Both the position numbers and the translations under genes were made by a program. From Tillandsia leiboldiana (lineage: Eukaryota > Streptophyta > Magnoliopsida > Poales > Bromeliaceae), in assembly GCA_029204045.2 (NCBI GenBank), contig JAQNDB010000485.1:1-64000 (forward strand): a DNA stretch of 64,000 bases. Reading direction: 5' to 3'. Of this stretch, positions 58,614 through 64,000 are shown one piece after another. Under the pieces are notes generated by a model that had not been told where the DNA came from, searched no databases, and saw nothing but the letters and a program-made list of their open reading frames with translations. How positions within the stretch are numbered: position 1 is the stretch's first letter; every line of letters starts with the position of its first letter.

Positions 58614-59385
58614 TGGGTTATTTACAAAACTAAACCCCCTAATTTTTTTCTTTTTACAAAAATAGACCTTTCAAACAATTATTTGTAAAAATAGACTCGT
58701 GGGTAACGGAGGATCTAAATGCGGTGAACCATTCACCGCTTTTCAAAAAAGCGGTGAATGATTCACCGCTTTTCAAAATTTTACTATAGTCCTATAAAAG
58801 CGGTGGACCATTCACCGCTTTTAAAAGCGGTGAATGGTTCACCGCTTTTAACCCTTACACTAGCTCACAACTTGTAATTTTTGAAAAAAAATCATCAATA
58901 CATTGAGATTTTTTTATACATTTTAAATTCAACATTTGACAACAAATATATCGATTACAACAATAAACATCAACAAATATAGGATTCATAAAATTCATGA
59001 CAAGAAAATATATCAATCACAATATCTGCGTGGGGAAGAATAAGAAGTTTTAAAAATTATCAATACATTGAGAATTTTTTAAAAATTTTAAATGCAATAT
59101 TTGACAACAAATATATCGATTACAACAATAAATATCAACAGATTAATAAAATTTACGACAAGAAAATATATCAATCACAATATTAAAAAGTAGAAGAAGA
59201 AAAAGAAGAAGGGCTTCGGGATTCACCCCTTTTAAATGCTTTATCAGGATTTCCATAAGTTTTAAAATTTATGAATGCGGTGAATGATCATCTCTTTTTC
59301 CTTAAAATTATTTTTGTAAAAAAAAAAAATAGAGGACTACTTTTATAATTATAAAATTTTATAAAATTATTTATAAAAAAAAATT
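58614..59385. mobile_element. 772-bp Mutator-like non-autonomous insertion with a palindrome cassette
   Basis: Flanked by the 8-bp direct repeat atctaatt (58606-58613 and 59386-59393), which is single in the C1 empty site (29829-29836). The left end has tttacaaaactaaacccc, then a T/C run and tttttacaaaaata; the right end, inverted, has a weaker relative of these, with an extra AT-rich tail. The duplication length fits Mutator-type elements (8-9 bp). No transposase. Four palindromes lie at 58721-58845. The internal text also holds a short repeat: gacaacaaatatatcgatta near 58937 and again near 59105. Confidence 0.7.
58721..58845. repeat. four 19-bp palindromes, GCGGTGAA-NNN-TTCACCGC
   Basis: At 58721-58739 (loop CCA), 58751-58769 (loop TGA), 58800-58818 (left arm GCGGTGGA, loop CCA) and 58827-58845 (loop TGG). 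The first and fourth are exact reverse complements of each other. All are joined by tttt/aaaa-type spacers. Confidence 0.97.
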
Positions 59386-59599
59386 ATCTAATTCTATATT
59401 CTTCACATAATAAAAACAAACCTGTGTATTACATCATGCCCATTTATCCATTAAAACATCCAATTACACCATCATCCAAAGCCCTAAAAATAGGAAACCC
59501 TAGATATCCCCCATCGGATCAAGCAGCCCTAGTTTTTTGGCGCCGAAACCCTGAGAAAAAAAACGAAACCCTATCTTCTCCTAATCCAGTATGAAAATC

Positions 59600-60031
59600 A
59601 AAATGAAGGATCTATTGCGTCAAACATACGGAACAACAAACCTCTAGATCGATTGCTTCCACCACAAATCACAAAAATACTCGCCAAAAATGAAAAAAAA
59701 AAAAACAAACAAAAGGGCAAAACAAAGGACGGAAACTTACCGAACGTCGCAGAGGCGGCGATTACGGAGCAGGAGACGGAAACGTTCTCTCCCGATGCGG
59801 CAATCGCGCGCGAGGCCGAGAGGAGGACGAGGATGAGGAATCGAAACCCTACAAGCGTAGCGCGGGGGGTTGTGGGAGGTGGGGTTGGTGGGAGGTGTTT
59901 GGAGAGGGTGTGCGTACGAAAGCGAGAGCGAGAGCGAGAGCGAGCGAGAGAGATAGTGGGGGTGTAGCTCGATGGCAGCTTGGGGGGTTGTAATGGGATC
60001 TTATTGTGATGGGCCACATTGTTGGATAGAT
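59600..60031 (-). promoter_or_regulatory. probable promoter and 5' UTR block of a duplicated plant gene (C2)
   Basis: Counterpart of the C1 block; AAACCCTA words occur near 59497 and 59546, and TGGGCC at 60010-60015. The core is cgttctctcccgatgcggca and the following gaggccgagaggaggac. A 139-codon minus-strand frame (59598-60017) is Ser/Arg/Pro-rich then Phe-rich and is not preserved in C1, so I do not call it a gene. A (gagagc)n run is at 59917-59945. Confidence 0.3.
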
Positions 60032-60518
60032 TTTTTCTTATTAGGTTATGGGACGCATATGGGCCAGCCCAATTATCTTATCCTCTGTGAAAGACAAAAT
60101 ATATATATTCATTTATTTTCGTTAATGAAATTGTATCGCGCAAATCATATTATTCTGGTTATGACATGTTTATGTGATTTCCTCGTAGCTTTGGTGCATC
60201 TCTTAGACTTACTAGTATAGATATACAATATTATATGCAAAGGTGTTATTTAATAACGTCACTTATGAGTTTTTTTTATACAAGTTCATATCATTTGAAA
60301 TGAACCTGTTATATAGTCTCATGGTGTAAATTTTGCTTTTCACACCTTTATAAAAGCTAAATTATTATTTTGGTAAATACTACCGCTTAAAAGTATAGAG
60401 CACATGCAAGTAATAAAGATAATATAATTGATAATACATGTTACGAGAATGCCATGTAGTAGTGAGTCTTTCTCGGCCAAAAGACCACATATATTTTTAT
60501 GAATAAAAAATACTTTTA
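60032..60518. other. C2-specific segment, no gene recognised
   Basis: Replaces 30452-30924 of C1. AT-rich with short frames; nothing recognised. Confidence 0.45.
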
Positions 60519-63500
60519 GAAAAATAAAAAAAAACATAACTTCAAATAAAACGAGGTTATTAACGAGTATTACTAATTCAAAAAAAAACACAATTTAAAT
60601 ATTCAAATATAAAATTTTAAAATTAAATTTTAAATTTTAAATTTTAAATTTGGACAAATTTAACAATTTAAAATTTTAATTTAAAATAGAATTTGAAATT
60701 CAAAACTTTAATTTTTAAATTTAAATCTTAACATAAAATTTTAATTTAAAATTTAAAATCTGAATTTAAATTTTCAATTTTAATTTTAATATCTTAGTTT
60801 GAAATTTATAATTTACAATATCGGTATTTAAAATTTAAAATTTAAAATTTGAATATTTAAATTTAAAACTTAAAAATTAAAGTTAATGTTTGAAAATTTT
60901 AAATTTGAATTATAAATGTCTAGAAATTCAATGTAAATTACACTATGTAATTTACATGCTTAACATATTTGTACCAATTTTAAAAAGTTTGGTAACCCGA
61001 TTTAAAATAATGTATAGTTTCAAAAGGTTTCGTATATTTGTACCATCTTAATTTTAAAATTTTTACTTTTTAAAGATATTCAATTTAATCAGTCGTATTT
61101 GAATTATATAAGATTAATTCGCTATAAATCATATTTTGAATTAAATTTACATCATTGTTGGTATATATTGAATATTTTGATATGTTTGAGAAACAAAATA
61201 AAATGTAAGTATATGTTTAAAATAATATTTCAAATTTTCATCCATATTTAATTTACAAAAGTAAATTTTTATATCGATATCTTTTTCTTAAGTGAATAAT
61301 TAAATATTATCTCAATTCTATATATTAGTATTTAGTAATTGTATCAACTCTTTATTGATCACAACAAATAATCAAATTTGAATTCAATTTTAAATATTCA
61401 TTTCATTTCAATATAATTTATTTTTATTTGATTATTTATATTTTTCTTAAGTTGTATTAACTCTTAATTTTAAAATTTGGTACTTTTTAAAGATATTCAA
61501 TTTATCATGTTCGTATTAAATTATATACGATTAAATTTATACTTTTTAATAAATATGAATTCATAAATTTGAATAAAGTAATTAATTCATATGCAAAATG
61601 TTTATTAAAAAATATAAATGATATCTTAAATTAAATTTACATTAGTGTTGATATATATTAAATATTTTGGTATGTTTCTTGAACGGAGAACAAAAAAAAA
61701 AATGTAAGTATATATTTTAAAATAAATGTTTCAAAAATTTTCATCCATATGTAATTTAAAAAAGTAAAATTCTATTGTTGTTAAATTTAATTATTTTTTA
61801 AGAAAAAATAGAGGACAAACGGTCTGGACAGGTAGTATAAATGAAATGGTTATTACCGGGCCGGTCCAGAATATAAGACATTTATGTTTCAAAATTGTTT
61901 TTCATCTGCCAAATCCCAGCCCGGCCTGGCCCGGATAAAAAATGAAGGCGGGCCGAGCCGGGGAGACCAATCGAGCCGCAGCGAGAAGACCCAGGCCGGG
62001 CCGCGCCGGAGCAGAGCCGCCGAGCCGCCTAAATGGTCTTAAATGGGCTCAGCCCACAAAATCCTACGGTGCCCGGACCGACTAAATAACACCATTTCTA
62101 GGCCTTAACGGCCTAAGCCCAGCCAGCTCGGCCCGGCTAAAATAGGCCGCATCTCATTACAGGCTTCAGGCCTGAATAGCACGTGCCTCGCCCATGTTTT
62201 ATTTAGGTTTTTTCTTAAAATTTGACAATTAAAAAATCATTATGGTTAAAAAATAATTAAAAATTTAAACTTCTAATTAGTTTTACAACAAATTTAAATT
62301 TAAAATTTTAAAAAAGCACGTGAATATAAATTTATTTGGACAGAAAGAGTTGGCCTAATCCCTTCAAGGTAAATTGGTCTAAATAACAACATCAACTATA
62401 AAAATTTAAAAATTAAAGATATTAATTGGCATGAATACATGAAAAATAAAAACACCAACTTTTTTATATGAATATATTATTTTTTACAAGTATTTTATTA
62501 AAATATAAATAATTTTCTGGACTGGACATAACGAGACAAATTCGGAGCGGATCAAAACTTTTCTATTTCATGCACCGAATCTATCATGGATCATAAAACT
62601 ACCGTGAATCTTTTGTTTTTCCCATTTACTATCCCATTCAGGGAGGATTAAGGGAAAGCTCCACCATTCTAGATCCATTTGCATTCTTATTTACATTTAC
62701 AATTATACAAAGTGCTCGTGGCGTTCCGCAGATTGGCTATTAGTTATGGCATAGGCAGAACACAACATCTGTTTTGATACATCATGCATTTGTACAAGTG
62801 CCTACAAATTATAGGCTCCTAGTTATATATAGAAGAATATGACAAGCCGAGCAAACATTACAAAACAACGACTAGAATTTATGGCATATGCATGCACATA
62901 GGCATAACAAAATGCCCACTTCGGTACCCTTTAACATGTATTTACCAATACATAAATTGCTCTCAAACAAAAAAAATCATAAAATTATACACGGAAGAAT
63001 CAATAATAAAAATAATACTCTTTAAACTGTGACCAGTTCGGACTAGCTTGATTGGCCAACTAGATCAAGTAGAAATTAGCATTTTAAAAAACTAAAAGTT
63101 GAAATCTTTAAATTTAAACTTCTGAATTTTAAAATTTAAATATTAAATTTTCAAATTTTATAATTTTTTCTGATATTTGAAATTTAGAAAAGAAAATTTT
63201 AAAATTTAAAATTTACAATTTGCGATTTAAAATCTAAAATTTTTAAACTTTATCTTAGAAAATATAAATTTCACTTACTATGACATGGACATAAGCTATA
63301 AAAAAAAATTAATTCAAATAAAATTTTCCGAGACTAACAAGAATTACTAATTCCAACATTACCTAAAAAGAAAAGTTTCACAATTTGAATTTAATCAAAA
63401 ATTGAATAGCTAAGTTTTCTATTTGATTAAATTTTTTTAATAGTTAAATTTTAAGAATTTTAAAGAAAGAAATTGTAAAAGCGTAAACGAAAAAGCACTA

Positions 63501-63770
63501 TTATTTAAATTTTTGAAGATTTTGAGATTTTAAGATGTTAATATATTGTATTAAGATTTTAATATTTTAATGATAAATGTATATTTGAACTTATAAATCA
63601 AACTTAAAATTTAAATTTAATTCTTAATCTCTTATTCGAATTTAAACAATTGCTGATTTGATAGGCATAATTTAAAATTATTTTAATTTCAAACGCTATT
63701 TTTTTTTACTGTAATTTGCTTAGAATATTTTTTATTTTATTTAGGAATTCATGTGCATCAAAAAGGCCCA
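60519..63770. repeat. AT-rich body of unit C2, with a GC island at 61855-62165
   Basis: Matches 30925-34200. Many single-base deletions against C1. No gene. The C1 small frames are not kept. Confidence 0.75.
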
Positions 63771-63859
63771 CATTGCTGGTGCCAAAGCAGGCTTAAGCCC
63801 AGCCCGTCCTTGCGCTGCCCAGCTAAAGCCACATATTCAAGGCCTGGAGGGGAAAGGGC

Positions 63860-64000
63860 CCGCTCGGCCCAGCCCGGCACGGCGCGGCCCGGCCGGGGCG
63901 GTCCGCGCGGCTCGGCGCAGCCCGGCCCGGCCCGGGGCGGTCCGCGCGCCCGGCGCGGCCCGGCCAGGCCTGGGGCGGTCCGCGAGGCCAGGCGCGGCCC
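63860..64000. repeat. GC-rich array at the end of C2 (cut by the window)
   Basis: The word ggggcggtccgcg recurs at about 63895, 63933 and 63972, a 38-39 bp unit made of cggcccggcc words. It starts at the same place as the array in C1 (34290) but has no 11-bp units in the part visible here. Confidence 0.85.

Larger units (their letters stand above)
58539..63860. repeat. segmental duplication unit C2 (partner of 29728-34290)
   Basis: See C1. C2 carries the 772-bp insertion at 58614 and differs completely from C1 between 60032 and 60518. Its blocks otherwise keep order and orientation. Confidence 0.88.

Noticed and set aside
58721..58845. Possible CRISPR array
   Set aside because: The repeats are palindromes of 19 bp with 11-30 bp spacers that are low in complexity, in a plant transposable element. 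CRISPR arrays are prokaryotic.

Overview
This is nuclear DNA of a flowering plant, probably a monocot. The support is an intact plant Ty1/copia element of the Tork type, a Ty3/gypsy element of the chromovirus (Tekay/Del) type, a TTTAGGG-type interstitial telomeric tract, decayed copies of plant genes with recognisable splice sites, and strongly AT-rich intergenic DNA broken by islands of CCGG/GGCC-rich sequence. I cannot name the species. I see no complete host gene. The only long intact reading frame is the copia pol.

Layout. (1) 1-1178: the end of an old gypsy LTR. (2) 1179-9320: unit A1, about 8 kb. It carries an exon of a 5'-3' exonuclease gene, a C-terminal fragment of a mitochondrial-plasmid-type RNA polymerase with mitochondrial-looking flanks, a conserved unknown block, and a TFIIS pseudogene. 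(3) 9321-24595: a gypsy-derived element in reverse orientation with two LTRs of 4.72 kb, only 603 bp between them, and 5-bp target duplications. Its left LTR is split by a 5222-bp copia element (12315-17536), so the right LTR preserves the empty site. (4) 24601-29727: AT-rich intergenic DNA with small repeats. (5) 29728-34290: unit C1, ending in a GC-rich minisatellite (34265-35460). (6) 35440-39700: AT-rich repeat DNA with GC islands. (7) 39722-40276: a telomere-type tract between two diverged direct repeats. (8) 40396-48840: unit A2, the second copy of A1, with a 0.5-kb chimeric insertion. (9) 48841-52640: mostly unique non-coding DNA with one strong hairpin. (10) 52700-57840: an irregular array of GC-core/AT-arm repeats. 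(11) 58539-64000: unit C2, the second copy of C1, interrupted by a 772-bp Mutator-like insertion that carries four short palindromes. C2 runs into another GC-rich array at the window end.

The genes do not form a pathway. The window records transposition, nesting, segmental duplication and gene-fragment decay. The copia pol is intact, but its gag is broken. The gypsy derivative has no coding capacity. The two RNA polymerase fragments differ almost only by amino-acid-changing substitutions, as expected without selection. Many single-base indels in homopolymers separate A1 from A2 and C1 from C2, so some apparent frameshifts could be assembly errors.
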